Origin: a virus | Direction: 5' to 3' (one strand) | Virus record (IMG/VR): IMGVR_UViG_3300030419_002465 | Location: 1-26,101 of that record | Length of the DNA stretch: 26,101 bases | Part shown: positions 14,781 through 22,072 of the stretch, piece by piece | How positions within the stretch are numbered: the first letter of the stretch is position 1 | How the letters are laid out: every line of letters starts with the position of its first letter | Program-made: the position numbers and the translations under genes | Notes under the pieces: model-generated | The model's database searches: none | Seen by the model: only the letters and a program-made list of their open reading frames with translations | What the model was told of the DNA's origin: nothing

Positions 14781-15591
14781 AATTTCTGTTTATGGTTCTA
14801 CTGGATTTGTTGGTGGGACTTTTTGTGATTTATTTCCTGAGGATATAATTAAAATTCCACGGGAACAAAGAGAACCAGCATCTAATAATATTCTTTATCT
14901 GATTAGTACAACAACTAATCATAATATGCTGACGGATCTTACTTTAGATGTGGATGTAAATCTTCGTGTTCTCTTAGAGACTTTAGAGTATTGTAGGGAT
15001 AAGAATATTACTTTTAACTATGTAAGTACTGGGTTTGTTTATGGTGCAGATATAATTGAGGCTAAAGAAACAGATTTCTGTAATCCTATAGGATTTTATT
15101 CTATTACAAAGAGAACAGCAGAACAATTGGTAATTTCTTTTTGTGAAGTAAATGATGTTAATTATCGTATCATGAGATTTGGAAATGTCTATGGACATGA
15201 TAAGACAGTTTCTTCTCAAAAGAATGTGTTGGGATTTTTAATAGGGTTAATGCGTCGAAATGAAGATTTGTCTTTATATAATAATGGGGATGATCTGAGA
15301 GATTATATGCATGTCATTGATATCTGTCGCGCATTAAAATTGGTAATAGATAGGGGTGATTTAAATACGATATATAATATTGCTACAGGTAATCCTTTAC
15401 CCTTTAGAGAAGTCTTAGAAATGGTAAAGGATAATTTAGATAGCCGAAGTAAATTTACTTCTATAGATACTCCAAGATTTAATCAGTTAACAATCCCAAA
15501 GAATTTTTCTTTGAATGTAGATAAATTAAAGTCCCTTGGATTTGAACCTGCAATTAGTTTAGAGGAGGGGTTGAAAATAATATGCCAATGA
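14773..15591 (+). CDS. NAD-dependent SDR, possible dTDP-4-ketohexose reductase
   Basis: A 272-residue extended SDR with GSTGFVG (8-14), YVSTGFVYG (83-91), Y109SITK113, RFGNVYG and RDYMHVIDICRAL. It lies straight after rmlB and rmlC, where an RmlD or another 4-ketoreductase is normally found. It is therefore a candidate for the reduction that completes a dTDP-6-deoxyhexose. It is not a typical RmlD, because it lacks the usual YVFDG segment. ATG 14773 lies inside the end of rmlC and is preferred over the TTG at 14755. Confidence 0.7.
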   Translation: MSKISVYGSTGFVGGTFCDLFPEDIIKIPREQREPASNNILYLISTTTNHNMLTDLTLDVDVNLRVLLETLEYCRDKNITFNYVSTGFVYGADIIEAKETDFCNPIGFYSITKRTAEQLVISFCEVNDVNYRIMRFGNVYGHDKTVSSQKNVLGFLIGLMRRNEDLSLYNNGDDLRDYMHVIDICRALKLVIDRGDLNTIYNIATGNPLPFREVLEMVKDNLDSRSKFTSIDTPRFNQLTIPKNFSLNVDKLKSLGFEPAISLEEGLKIICQ

Positions 15592-15599
15592 TGTATAAT
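15571..15599 (+). promoter_or_regulatory. Internal sigma-70 promoter
   Basis: TTGAAA (15571-15576), a 17-base spacer and TATAAT (15594-15599) span the end of the SDR gene and the only sizeable gap inside the glycan cluster (27 bases). Transcription would start near 15606, about 13 bases before ATG 15619, which has no Shine-Dalgarno sequence. It would give the second half of the cluster its own early transcript. Confidence 0.6.
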
Positions 15600-15618
15600 A
15601 AATTGCTTGCATTGAATT

Positions 15619-16920
15619 ATGTATCAACTGATTGATAATTTTATTGAATCCGCAAAGGAAATAGATGATGACATCTTTCCATTTATTGCGAATAAAAAAG
15701 ATTTTGAGCCTGGTAGGGATAGTGTTTATTATTCAGGGCCATATTGGGATGAATCAGAAGCAAGAGAGTTAATTCATTCGGTATTAAAAGGTAAGTGGTT
15801 ATCTTCTGGTGAGAAGGTTAATAAGTTTGAGCATGAATTTTCTAAGATGTTTAATTTTAAACATTCGGTGATGGTTAATTCAGGTTCATCTGCTAATCTG
15901 GTGATGATTGCTGCTCTTAAAAAATATTTTGGGTGGCATGATGGGGATGAGATTATCGTATGTGCCTGTGGGTTTGCTACTACAATTGCACCTATTGTTC
16001 AGTGTGGATTAAAACCAGTCTTTGTTGATATTAATTTTACTGATCTTAATTGGGACTTAGATCAAGTCAGAAAGAAGATTACTCCTAGGACTAGAGCATT
16101 ATTTTCTTCTCCTGTCTTAGGTAATCCTTATGACTTTGATAAATTTTTAGAAATTGTTAGAGATCATGGGGTAGAATACATTGCAGATAATTGTGATTCT
16201 CTAGGTAGTAAGTGGCGAGATGAATTTTTAACTAAGAATGCTGTGGCAGCATCTTGTTCTTTCTATCCTGCTCATCATATCTGTACTATTGAAGGAGGAA
16301 TGGTTTCTTCTAATAATAAAGCCATTATTGATCTTGCTAGAAGTTTTGCTTGGTGGGGACGGGGATGTTATTGTGTAGGACAACAAAATCTTCTTTCTAA
16401 TGGGGTATGTGGAAGGCGTTTTGATAAGTGGTTAGAGAAGTATGATGATATTGTAGATCATAAGTATGTTTTTGGGCAGATGGGATATAATTTAAAACCC
16501 CTGGATCTTCAAGGTGCAGTTGGATCTGTTCAATTGCTTAAGTTTGAGAAGATTCACAGAGTCCGTCGGAGAAATAAGTTCTTTATAGGAAGAGTCTTAG
16601 AGAAGATTCCTGGAGTGACAGTGATTAAAGAAAACTCTGTTGCCGAAACTTCTTGGTTTGGTATTCCTATTCTTTGTAGTGATAAGAAATTGAAGAGAGA
16701 TCTCGTTACTTATTTGGAAAAGAATAAGATTCAAACACGTAATTATTTTGCAGGTAATATTCTACTTCATCCAGGTTACTGTCATCTAGATGATGCAAGT
16801 GCATATCCTAATGCCAATCAAGTTTTAGATAGAGTATTCTTTCTTGGATGTTCTCCCGCTATTACTAATCATATGATTGGTTATATGAAAACAACTATTG
16901 AGAAGTATGTTAGCAACTGA
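15619..16920 (+). CDS. E1/RfbH-like PMP- and [2Fe-2S]-dependent hexose 3-dehydratase
   Basis: A 433-residue member of the DegT/DnrJ/EryC1/StrS fold. The usual PLP Lys is replaced by His220 in SFYPAHHICTIEGG (214-227), as in the 3-dehydratase E1 (DdhC/RfbH), which uses PMP without a Schiff-base Lys. It also has C192-x57-C250-x-C252-x11-C264; E1 has C-x57-C-x-C-x7-C for its [2Fe-2S] cluster, so only the last spacing differs. DHKYVFGQMGYNLKPLD is another E1-type block. Such enzymes remove the C3 hydroxyl from NDP-4-keto-6-deoxyhexoses with a partner reductase; SpnQ does so on TDP sugars. The upstream rmlB suggests a dTDP substrate. No dedicated E3 reductase is visible. Confidence 0.85.
   Translation: MYQLIDNFIESAKEIDDDIFPFIANKKDFEPGRDSVYYSGPYWDESEARELIHSVLKGKWLSSGEKVNKFEHEFSKMFNFKHSVMVNSGSSANLVMIAALKKYFGWHDGDEIIVCACGFATTIAPIVQCGLKPVFVDINFTDLNWDLDQVRKKITPRTRALFSSPVLGNPYDFDKFLEIVRDHGVEYIADNCDSLGSKWRDEFLTKNAVAASCSFYPAHHICTIEGGMVSSNNKAIIDLARSFAWWGRGCYCVGQQNLLSNGVCGRRFDKWLEKYDDIVDHKYVFGQMGYNLKPLDLQGAVGSVQLLKFEKIHRVRRRNKFFIGRVLEKIPGVTVIKENSVAETSWFGIPILCSDKKLKRDLVTYLEKNKIQTRNYFAGNILLHPGYCHLDDASAYPNANQVLDRVFFLGCSPAITNHMIGYMKTTIEKYVSN
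16900..16920 (+). repeat. Gene-junction repeat, copy 1
   Basis: A 21-base sequence at the overlap of the E1-like gene and the following GT11-like gene. It matches 21565-21585 at 18 of 21 positions, in the same reading-frame setting: EKYVS(N/D)-stop in one frame, MLAT start in the other. Confidence 0.4.
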
Positions 16921-17797
16921 ATTTCTTCACGGACAAGGATTGGGAAATCAATTATTTGTTTATGTTACTACTAGAATGCTTGCTCGTAAATTGGGGTATG
17001 AGTTTGGTATTACTGGACTAAAAGATGCTGGTGATTCGAGAGTGAATCAAAAGGGATTCTATTTTATGGATCTTGATTATGGTAAAGAGGTTCCAGAGGG
17101 ACTTACTAGATACGATGAATATAGACATGGAGCTCATACTGATCCACAGTTAAGAACTGATATCCGTTTAACAGATCAAAATCTTTTATCTATTCCAGAT
17201 AACCATATAATTTATGGTAGTCTCCAGTCAGAAGATTATTTCTGTGATCGATTAGATCTTATTAAAGAATGGTTGAAGGTAAAAGAAGAGTATGAACATA
17301 CGGATACAAATGGAAAAAACATTTGTGTTATAAATTTTCGAGGAGGAGATATTGTAGGAAATGCTGGAGCATATGTTCCCAGATCATATTGGGATAAAGC
17401 AATAGAAAGAATGAAAGAATACAATCCTCACATGGAGTTTTGTATTGTGACAGATGATGTTGCAACGGCTAATCAGATGCTTCCTGAGTATCCTGCATAT
17501 CATCATAGTATTGCATGGGATTATGTAGCAATTAAAAATGCACGTAATGTTATTTGCACTACCTCTACTTTCTCTTGTTTTCCTTTATGGACAAGTGAGA
17601 CTTTAGAGTATTGTATTGCACCTAAGTATTGGTTTCATCATAATCTTTCTCATGGATGGTGGAGTCTGGGATGCAGCATATATAGTTATCCTACTTACTA
17701 TATGGATAGATCGGGAAAGCTCTTTACACCCGACGAATGTAGAGTAGAATGGGAAGAGTATAAAAAGACTTCGAATATCTATGAAGGGGATTTATGA
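16907..17797 (+). CDS. GT11-like glycosyltransferase
   Basis: A 296-residue protein with GQGLGNQLFVYVTTRMLA (9-26), the N-terminal motif of GT11 alpha-1,2-fucosyltransferases, and NFRGGDIVG (143-151) at the position of HxRRxD, with Asn in place of His. CTTSTFSCFPLW corresponds to the ANSTFSWWGAW loop of classical members. The C-terminal part, rich in Tyr and Trp, is longer than usual. ATG 16907 lies inside the previous gene and is favoured over the TTG at 16898. It likely transfers L-fucose, L-galactose or a similar GDP sugar. Confidence 0.7.
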   Translation: MLATEFLHGQGLGNQLFVYVTTRMLARKLGYEFGITGLKDAGDSRVNQKGFYFMDLDYGKEVPEGLTRYDEYRHGAHTDPQLRTDIRLTDQNLLSIPDNHIIYGSLQSEDYFCDRLDLIKEWLKVKEEYEHTDTNGKNICVINFRGGDIVGNAGAYVPRSYWDKAIERMKEYNPHMEFCIVTDDVATANQMLPEYPAYHHSIAWDYVAIKNARNVICTTSTFSCFPLWTSETLEYCIAPKYWFHHNLSHGWWSLGCSIYSYPTYYMDRSGKLFTPDECRVEWEEYKKTSNIYEGDL

Positions 17798-18468
17798 TTG
17801 ACTTACCAAATGTAACATTGTTTTGTATCTCCTCTGATAATGTTCAGGGAGCATTGTTTGCTTTACAGACAAGCATGCGAGGGATTGAGTATGGTGAAAT
17901 AAAACTCATTACCCATGAAGATCCTGGTGATTTACCGTCAGGGATTGAATTTTCTCAATGTCCTGAGATTAAATCCATTCATGAATATAATTATTATTGC
18001 ATTTATAATCTTACCAATCATATCGACACGGAGTATTGTCTTCTAGTTCAACCAGATGGATTTGTTATTAATCCTCAGAAGTGGGAGGATGATTGGTTTA
18101 ATTATGATTATATTGGAGCTCCTTGGTATGAAGCACCGGATGCATATATTGATCCTTGGGGTAAGCAACATAGAGTAGGTAATGGTGGATTCTCTTTCCG
18201 CAGTAAAAAACTTTTAGATGTACCGAAGAGAGCACATATTCAATTTGATGTGAATTGGGGTGACTTCTATAAGCATATGGATGTAGGATCAACCTCGGAG
18301 GATGGTAATATATGTGTTCATAATCGTCATATATATGAAGCATTGGGATGTAAATTTGCACCCATAGAAGTGGCGGCTAGGTTCTCTCATGAGAAATCTA
18401 TACCAGAAACTCAAGGAATTACTCCTTTTGGATTTCATTTCCATTTACCAGCAGGAACCCAACTATGA
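17794..18468 (+). CDS. DUF5672-like glycosyltransferase
   Basis: A 224-residue protein matching the DUF5672 family: YCLLVQPDGFVINPQKW (81-97) with a Q-P-D motif in the DxD position, NYDYIGAPWYE (103-113), and VGNGGFSFRSKKLLD (128-142). These are GT-A-like transferases, frequent in LPS and capsule clusters. It is linked to both neighbours by ATGA overlaps and has an upstream AGGGG ribosome site. Donor and acceptor are unknown. Confidence 0.7.
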   Translation: MIDLPNVTLFCISSDNVQGALFALQTSMRGIEYGEIKLITHEDPGDLPSGIEFSQCPEIKSIHEYNYYCIYNLTNHIDTEYCLLVQPDGFVINPQKWEDDWFNYDYIGAPWYEAPDAYIDPWGKQHRVGNGGFSFRSKKLLDVPKRAHIQFDVNWGDFYKHMDVGSTSEDGNICVHNRHIYEALGCKFAPIEVAARFSHEKSIPETQGITPFGFHFHLPAGTQL

Positions 18469-19040
18469 ATATAAAGTTACCCTCATTAAAACAACTAAAC
18501 GAATTTAGTATAGAGGGGTTAAGGGAATTTGCTACGGAAAAGATAGATGAGGCTCAAATCGCTGACATGCTTGACAATCCACCAGGGATTGTCCCTTATA
18601 AACTTTACGCTTATTTGTCTACAACGTTTGATGATGGTATAATATTAGATCTAGGAACCAATAAGGGATGTTCTGCTCTGGCAGCATCTTTTAATCCTAA
18701 GAATCATGTTTTAAGTTATGATATAAATGACTTTGGCCAAAAAGGTGTTAAGAAGGATAATATTACTTTTAAAATAATGGATTGGCAAAGTGATGAGGAA
18801 CTTGATTATGAGAAGATTAAAATGATTATTATTGATACTGCTCATTCTGGCAGTCAAGAGAATGCATTTATGCAATGGTTAACCTCAAAAGGTTGGTGTG
18901 GTATTCTTTTATTAGATGATATCTATCTTAATCATGGTATGGTAGGTATGTGGGAGAGTATTGGTGCTCCCAAAAGGGATGTGACTAGATTGGGTCATCA
19001 TCGTCCTTGTGGAACAGGTATTGTGGAGTTTGGTAAATGA
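18465..19040 (+). CDS. SAM-dependent methyltransferase-like protein
   Basis: A 191-residue class I methyltransferase fold: ILDLGTNKGCSALA (60-73) is motif I, YDINDFG the strand-2 acidic end, and IIIDTAHSGSQENAF plus GILLLDDIYLN follow the CmcI/Methyltransf_24 pattern. It resembles a shorter version of the protein at 6392 (shared DTxH and D-D/H-S-type blocks), so the two may be distant paralogues. It overlaps both neighbours and probably methylates a glycan hydroxyl. Confidence 0.7.
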   Translation: MNIKLPSLKQLNEFSIEGLREFATEKIDEAQIADMLDNPPGIVPYKLYAYLSTTFDDGIILDLGTNKGCSALAASFNPKNHVLSYDINDFGQKGVKKDNITFKIMDWQSDEELDYEKIKMIIIDTAHSGSQENAFMQWLTSKGWCGILLLDDIYLNHGMVGMWESIGAPKRDVTRLGHHRPCGTGIVEFGK

Positions 19041-19852
19041 TTGGACACAACCATTTAGGAAAGAATGGACGCTTTGGAAATCAGATGTTCCAATATGCAG
19101 CTACTAAAGGAATTGCTGCATGGAATGGGTATGATTGGTGCATTCCTCCTGGCCCTAAGACAGATGAAGAGTTTAATGATGAAGAGAATCAGCATAAACT
19201 TTTCATGGCATTTAAAGTGCCTAGTGTAAAGGAAGTTAATATGTTTCCTGCTCCTTATAAACAGGAAGGAAGTTTTAGATTCGATCCAGATTTATTTGCT
19301 AATTGTCCTGATAATGTAAACCTTTATGGTTACTTTCAATCAGAAAAATATTTTCAACATATAGAAGAAGATCTTCGTAAAGACTTTGAATGGAGAGATG
19401 ATGTAAAGAAACTATGTCAGGAAATGATTGATAGTCTGGGATGTGATAAAGTTATTTCTCTCCACATTCGTCGGACAGATCACCTAACTAAACCAACATA
19501 CCATCCAGTTCTTCCTTTAAGTTACTATGAAGAAGCACTCTCCCGATTCCCCACAGTACATGATAGTTGCGATGTTCCAGTCCTTGTTTTTTCTGATGAT
19601 CCTCAGTGGTGTAATGAACAAGAATTTTTCTCAGGAGATAGATTTTTAATCTCTGAAAGTGGTGATAATATTACTGATATGTGTTTGATGAGTATGTGCT
19701 CTCATCAGATTATGGCTAATTCTACCTTCTCTTGGTGGGGAGCCTGGTTGTCTAATTCTGAACATGTCATTGGACCTAAACTATGGTTTGGACCTGATGG
19801 AGAGGATCCTACAGACATCTATGTAGATAGATGGGAGTATCTGGATGTCTGA
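19037..19852 (+). CDS. GT11 alpha-1,2-fucosyltransferase-like
   Basis: A 271-residue classical GT11 protein: GRFGNQMFQYAATKGIA (11-27), HIRRTDHL (143-150), which is the GDP-sugar-binding HxRRxD motif, FSDDPQW, and ANSTFSWWGAWLS. The family transfers L-fucose from GDP-L-fucose. No GDP-fucose pathway is visible here, whereas a GME-like enzyme that makes GDP-L-galactose is, so the donor may differ. A clear paralogue lies at 22059. Overlaps both neighbours. Confidence 0.8.
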   Translation: MIGHNHLGKNGRFGNQMFQYAATKGIAAWNGYDWCIPPGPKTDEEFNDEENQHKLFMAFKVPSVKEVNMFPAPYKQEGSFRFDPDLFANCPDNVNLYGYFQSEKYFQHIEEDLRKDFEWRDDVKKLCQEMIDSLGCDKVISLHIRRTDHLTKPTYHPVLPLSYYEEALSRFPTVHDSCDVPVLVFSDDPQWCNEQEFFSGDRFLISESGDNITDMCLMSMCSHQIMANSTFSWWGAWLSNSEHVIGPKLWFGPDGEDPTDIYVDRWEYLDV

Positions 19853-20594
19853 GATTTCAATATGTATTCCCACCTATGAATTTAAGGGTGCGGGAGTGAG
19901 ATTTCTTGCTGAATTGTTTTCATCATTGGAGAAACAAACCTTTCAGGATTTTGATATTGTCATCTCAGATCATAGTCGGAATGATGAGATTAAAAATTAC
20001 TGTCAAAGTACTGACTTTGATATTTTATATGTAAGTAATCCAAATGGCAGAGGGTATCAATCAACTAATACTAATTGTGCTTTAGAGCATGCAGAAGGTA
20101 GAATTTTAAAACTCATTTATCAAGATGATTTGTTTGTGGATGAGCAGGCATTAGAGAAGATTAAAAATAGATTTGATTTAGGATGCAAATGGTTATTTCA
20201 TGGATTTACTCATACTACTGACGGAGTAGAAACACATAGAGATTGTGTTCCTAGGTGGTGTGATCTGATGTTAGAGGGGAGAAATCTTTTAGGGAGTCCT
20301 TCATGCATAGCATTTTTAAATGAATCCAAAATGTATATGGATGAGAATATTAAGCTCTTGATAGATACGGAATTGTATCATAGAATGAGAATGAAACATG
20401 GGATGCCAGAAATTATTTCTGATATTCTGATTGCTAATAGAGAACATGATGATCGAGTTAGTGCAGGTGGAGTTGTATATGATATACAATTTGAACATCC
20501 TGAAGGGAATTGGTTGATGAATAGGGGTGAACTTGCATACATATCAGAAAAACATTCGCAGTTTATGAAAGAGAGGAGGTATCCTGATGACTAA
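19845..20594 (+). CDS. Family 2 glycosyltransferase
   Basis: A 249-residue GT-A enzyme with the GT2 opening ISICIPTYEFKGAGVRFLAE (4-23), LEKQTFQDFDIVISDHS (28-44), and YQDDLFVDEQAL (92-103) carrying the QDD metal/nucleotide motif. The C-terminal half holds a DTELYHRM acceptor-type segment. It is an inverting transferase, probably using a UDP sugar. It overlaps the GT11 gene before and the GT-A gene after it. Confidence 0.8.
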   Translation: MSEISICIPTYEFKGAGVRFLAELFSSLEKQTFQDFDIVISDHSRNDEIKNYCQSTDFDILYVSNPNGRGYQSTNTNCALEHAEGRILKLIYQDDLFVDEQALEKIKNRFDLGCKWLFHGFTHTTDGVETHRDCVPRWCDLMLEGRNLLGSPSCIAFLNESKMYMDENIKLLIDTELYHRMRMKHGMPEIISDILIANREHDDRVSAGGVVYDIQFEHPEGNWLMNRGELAYISEKHSQFMKERRYPDD

Positions 20595-21585
20595 TAGTGG
20601 AAGATTAATTCCAGGAGATAAGAGCGCTGGTGCTGTAAAAAATCATGGATCCTATATTAGGGATGAGAAGTGGAATCAAGTTTATAAGAATCCTTTTGAT
20701 TTTGAATATAGAGCTAGAGTTAATCCCAGAGTTGATTTAACTCAAGCTACCTTTATTATTCCGGTAAGGATTGAATCGGAGGATAGATTAAGAAATGTAG
20801 TAACTGCTATTTCTTTTCTTATAGAAAATTTTAATACTAATATTTTTGTTAAAGAAGTAGATACTGTTTCTCATTTTCAAAATAGGGCTCTTCCTAAGAT
20901 TGGTAAACTATTAGGAATTAAGTTAGATGTTCCTGGGACAAAAGGACTTCCTAGATTTAGATTTGCATTTGAACATAGTGATGATCCTTTATTTCATAGA
21001 CAAAAAATTCTCAATGAGATGATTAGTACTCTGAATAGAGAAACTACAGTCACATCTAATGTCATAGTAAACTATGATGCGGATGTTGTTCTACCTTTAG
21101 AATCATATACTCTTTCTTATAAAGGTATTTTAGATGGAGTATTTGATGTAGTATATCCCTATGGACAAGGTGAGTATCAAAGAAAAGTAACTGTAAATAA
21201 TGATCAATGTAGAAAATTTATATTTAAAAAAGACTATAGTATCCTTGATAATAATTCGGAAGTATCCACTTCAGATTTTGGGTGGGCTCAATTCTTTAGA
21301 AAGAAGACTTATATAGAAGGGGGAATGGAGAATGAAAACTTTAAAGCATATGCTCCGGAAGATAAAGAAAGATTTTATAGGTTTAATACTCTAGGATATA
21401 GAGTAGGAAGAATAGATAATGTTGTTTATCATTTAGAGCATGCACGGGGTGAAAATTCATGGTTTACAAATCCCCATATGGAGTCTAATATGGGTGAGTG
21501 GAATAAGATTCAACAAATGAATAAGGAACAACTGTTACAATATTATTCTGAGCAGCAGTATCTGGAGAAATATGTTAGCGACTAA
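20587..21585 (+). CDS. Chondroitin-synthase-like GT-A glycosyltransferase
   Basis: A 332-residue enzyme with an N-terminal IIPVRIESEDRLRNVVTAI segment (57-75), NYDADVVLP with Asp164 and Asp166 as the DxD motif, and a C-terminal block of galactosyltransferase type (GWAQFFRKKTYIEGGMENE and then PEDKERFYR). Such domains occur in chondroitin polymerase and beta-1,4-galactosyltransferases. A near-perfect ribosome site AGGAGGT (20574-20580) lies six bases before ATG 20587, the strongest in the cluster. The donor may be UDP-Gal, UDP-GalNAc or a uronate. Confidence 0.7.
   Translation: MTNSGRLIPGDKSAGAVKNHGSYIRDEKWNQVYKNPFDFEYRARVNPRVDLTQATFIIPVRIESEDRLRNVVTAISFLIENFNTNIFVKEVDTVSHFQNRALPKIGKLLGIKLDVPGTKGLPRFRFAFEHSDDPLFHRQKILNEMISTLNRETTVTSNVIVNYDADVVLPLESYTLSYKGILDGVFDVVYPYGQGEYQRKVTVNNDQCRKFIFKKDYSILDNNSEVSTSDFGWAQFFRKKTYIEGGMENENFKAYAPEDKERFYRFNTLGYRVGRIDNVVYHLEHARGENSWFTNPHMESNMGEWNKIQQMNKEQLLQYYSEQQYLEKYVSD
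21565..21585 (+). repeat. Gene-junction repeat, copy 2
   Basis: Second copy of the 21-base junction sequence at 16900-16920 (18 of 21 identical), again spanning the end of one gene and the MLAT start of the next. Confidence 0.4.
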
Positions 21586-22072
21586 GGAGGAATTCCTAAG
21601 TTCAAAAGAATGTGATTTTATTATTTCTTATTATAAGAAACAAAAGAAAACTATTCCATATTTTAAAACTAGATATATTCGTTTACAAGACATTCCCTTT
21701 TATCATTTTCGTATGAAGATGCTTTTAAAAAAATATATTAGAAATATAAAGAAAAACTTTCCTTTTTTAAAGTTAACCTATGGACAAATAGTACTGTGGG
21801 AAAATAATTCATCAAGAATTATGCATAAAGATACAGATATTCCTCTGTATAATTCTACTGGTACTGGAATTGTTGATTGGACTTCTGTTTGTTATCTTAA
21901 TGACGATTTTAAGGGTGGAGAAACTTTAATAGAAGATAAGGCATTCAAACCTAAGAAAGGATCTTTATTAGTTTTTAATAGTAAACAACTTCTTCATGGT
22001 GTAAATAATATTTTTGGGAATAGATATACTTTTATTCTTTGGTGGGAGGAGATTAAAAATGCTTGCGTTTAA
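21572..22072 (+). CDS. 2-oxoglutarate/Fe(II)-dependent oxygenase
   Basis: A 166-residue protein with the double-stranded beta-helix signature of prolyl-4-hydroxylase-like dioxygenases. Iron ligands are His85 and Asp87 (MHKDTD) and His142 (LLHGV), and Arg151 (GNRYTFILWW) binds 2-oxoglutarate. TSVCYLNDDFKGGETLI is the conserved core strand. Such enzymes are common in cyanophages. Here it lies between glycosyltransferase genes, so it may hydroxylate a sugar, or a protein side chain that then serves as glycan acceptor (inference). A GGAGA ribosome site precedes it, and it overlaps both neighbours. Confidence 0.8.
   Translation: MLATKEEFLSSKECDFIISYYKKQKKTIPYFKTRYIRLQDIPFYHFRMKMLLKKYIRNIKKNFPFLKLTYGQIVLWENNSSRIMHKDTDIPLYNSTGTGIVDWTSVCYLNDDFKGGETLIEDKAFKPKKGSLLVFNSKQLLHGVNNIFGNRYTFILWWEEIKNACV

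Noticed and set aside
15619-16920. Ordinary DegT-family sugar aminotransferase
   Set aside because: The essential PLP Lys is His220, and the four E1 iron-sulfur cysteines are present, which points to a 3-dehydratase instead.
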